Part shown: positions 61,322 through 62,091 of the stretch, piece after piece
How positions within the stretch are numbered: position 1 is the first letter of the stretch
How the letters are laid out: each line of letters starts with the position of its first letter
Program-made: the position numbers and the translations under genes
Assembly (NCBI GenBank): GCA_905478995.1
Contig: CAJQKT010000013.1
Span: 1 to 62,091, forward strand
Source of the DNA: an uncultured Pseudomonadales bacterium
GTDB lineage: Bacteria; Pseudomonadota; Gammaproteobacteria; Pseudomonadales; UBA7434
Length of the DNA: 62,091 nucleotides
Direction of reading: 5' to 3'
Notes under the pieces: generated by a model
Databases searched by the model: none
Told to the model about the DNA's origin: nothing
The model's input: only the letters and a program-made list of their open reading frames with translations

Positions 61322-62091
61322 ATGCTGGCTGATTTACACACTCATAGTCTTGCATCAGACGGCGTTTTAGCACCGGCTGAGTTGCTTGCTCGCGCCGAGA
61401 ACAACGGCGTTAATCTGCTGGCATTAACCGACCATGACACGATGTCTGGTGTGCAGGCGTTGCAGGCAAGTATTGCTTCGGGCGAACTGCAAACCACCGT
61501 TGAGCTGGTTCCAGGCGTAGAAATTACTACGATGGTCAATGGGGCCTGCGTGCATGTTGTTGGCTTGTGGCTCGACAGTGCTCACTCAGGCCTGCAACGC
61601 CTGCTGAATGGGCAGCGCCAAGTGCGGGTTGAGCGAGCTGAACGCATTGCCGTTAAATTGGAGCGTGAAGGGATGCAAGGTGTGCTTGAGGGCGCGCGGC
61701 GTCATGCTGGGGAGGCTGTCATTAGTCGGCCGCATTTCGCTCGTTATTTGGTTGAGCAGCAATATTGTACTAACGAGCAGCAAGCGTTTCGACGCTGGCT
61801 TGGCAAGAGTAAAGTGGGTGACGTGGCCTGTATTTGGCCCGAGCTTGAAGAGGTGGTTGCTACCGTTCAAAGTGCCGGCGGCGTGGCTGTATTGGCTCAT
61901 CCCACGAAATATGGTTTAACCCGAACAAAGCTAGACGGTCTTATCGGTTCGTTTAGCGAGGTGCAGGGTGATGCAATTGAGTTGGTGAGTGGAGCGCAGC
62001 AGTCTAATGTGACCAACGACCTATTGAAATTATGCGAGCGCTACCCCGTGGCGTTTTCGACGGGCAGTGATTTTCACTCGCCGGCGCAGAC
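61322..62091 (+). CDS. PHP-domain exonuclease (YciV/RNase AM-like), partial
   Basis: The first 256 residues of a PHP-fold metal-dependent hydrolase, cut by the window end. LADLHTHSLASDG (motif I, H-x-H), LALTDHDTMSG (motif II), VPGVEITT, ISRPHFAR, AVLAHPTKYG and STGSDFHSP (motif IV) are the metal ligands of the family. E. coli YciV (RNase AM) trims RNA from the 5' end and removes 3',5'-bisphosphate groups. Its place next to yciB supports this call. Confidence 0.92.
   Translation, partial: MLADLHTHSLASDGVLAPAELLARAENNGVNLLALTDHDTMSGVQALQASIASGELQTTVELVPGVEITTMVNGACVHVVGLWLDSAHSGLQRLLNGQRQVRVERAERIAVKLEREGMQGVLEGARRHAGEAVISRPHFARYLVEQQYCTNEQQAFRRWLGKSKVGDVACIWPELEEVVATVQSAGGVAVLAHPTKYGLTRTKLDGLIGSFSEVQGDAIELVSGAQQSNVTNDLLKLCERYPVAFSTGSDFHSPAQ

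Noticed and set aside
1-62091. CRISPR arrays, integrases, transposases, prophage genes
   Set aside because: I saw none; the only periodic repeats are the 20-bp set at 31120-31199 and the period-8 tract at 23471-23495, neither with spacers.

Overview
The window looks like a chromosomal segment of a marine-type, aerobic, hydrocarbon- and lipid-using gammaproteobacterium. The Azotobacter/Pseudomonas-type aceE-aceF pair, a PA3496-family small protein, tRNA-Ala(GGC), the yciB/yciV-type neighbourhood at the right end, and the mix of AlkB, acyl-CoA dehydrogenases, a Baeyer-Villiger-type monooxygenase and GPH transporter would fit the Cellvibrionales/Spongiibacteraceae area. That placement is inference from gene content, not a phylogeny. 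All calls come from reading motifs and translations; no database search was run.

Layout. (1) 1-9.2 kb, housekeeping: a partial CDS tail, CDP-alcohol phosphatidyltransferase, an FMN reductase, pyruvate dehydrogenase E1 and E2, gltX and tRNA-Ala with a clear sigma70 promoter. (2) 9.2-27 kb, the most unusual region. A nitrate/sulfonate/taurine-type ABC transporter has a binding protein carrying a C-terminal NosL-like domain. It is followed by a Cys-containing membrane protein, Sco, PCu(A)C and a dihaem cytochrome c. Next come a HutC-type GntR regulator with a 30-bp operator-like palindrome, an AprA-like flavoprotein, a short AprB-like ferredoxin, a HEAT-repeat protein, a 7Fe ferredoxin and a DUF971 protein. 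Then follow ferredoxin-NADP reductase, a DUF59-Mrp Fe-S carrier, an OprD-like porin and a SulP permease. Periplasmic copper handling, anion uptake and a cytoplasmic Fe-S/flavin redox chain are thus packed together. I do not recognise this as a named pathway. (3) 27-30.9 kb: alkane hydroxylase AlkB with rubredoxin, an AraC-type regulator on a clear promoter, and a CurA-like reductase with a twin-arginine leader. (4) 30.9-53.9 kb: lipid and ketone catabolism. It has dienoyl-CoA isomerase, acyl-CoA synthetase, MaoC, quinone oxidoreductase, thioesterase, BVMO-like monooxygenase, SDR, deacetylase, 2OG dioxygenase, Fe-ADH, GPH transporter and Crp/Fnr. Two acyl-CoA dehydrogenases, a GST, a strictosidine-synthase-like protein, a DUF1295 protein, a PLA2-like lipoprotein and a luciferase-like oxidoreductase follow. 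Two decayed gene remnants (fadH C-terminus; acyl-CoA dehydrogenase C-terminus) and a four-unit 20-bp tandem repeat lie here. (5) 53.9-62.1 kb: folD with a structured leader, a YdeP/FdhF-like molybdopterin oxidoreductase overlapping a phosphoribosyltransferase, a Bacteroidetes-type PdxJ, cyclophilin, an SH3/coiled-coil membrane protein, YciB and the start of a PHP-family exonuclease.

How it may work together: AlkB, rubredoxin, the CoA ligase, dehydrogenases and hydratases form an alkane/fatty-acid oxidation capability. The 10-27 kb cluster is best read as one substrate-uptake and redox system under GntR control. In it Mrp and DUF971 would supply Fe-S clusters to the ferredoxins, and Sco, PCu(A)C and the NosL-like domain would handle copper in the periplasm. 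Its substrate is unknown; AprA-like, SsuABC-like and SulP proteins hint at sulfur chemistry.
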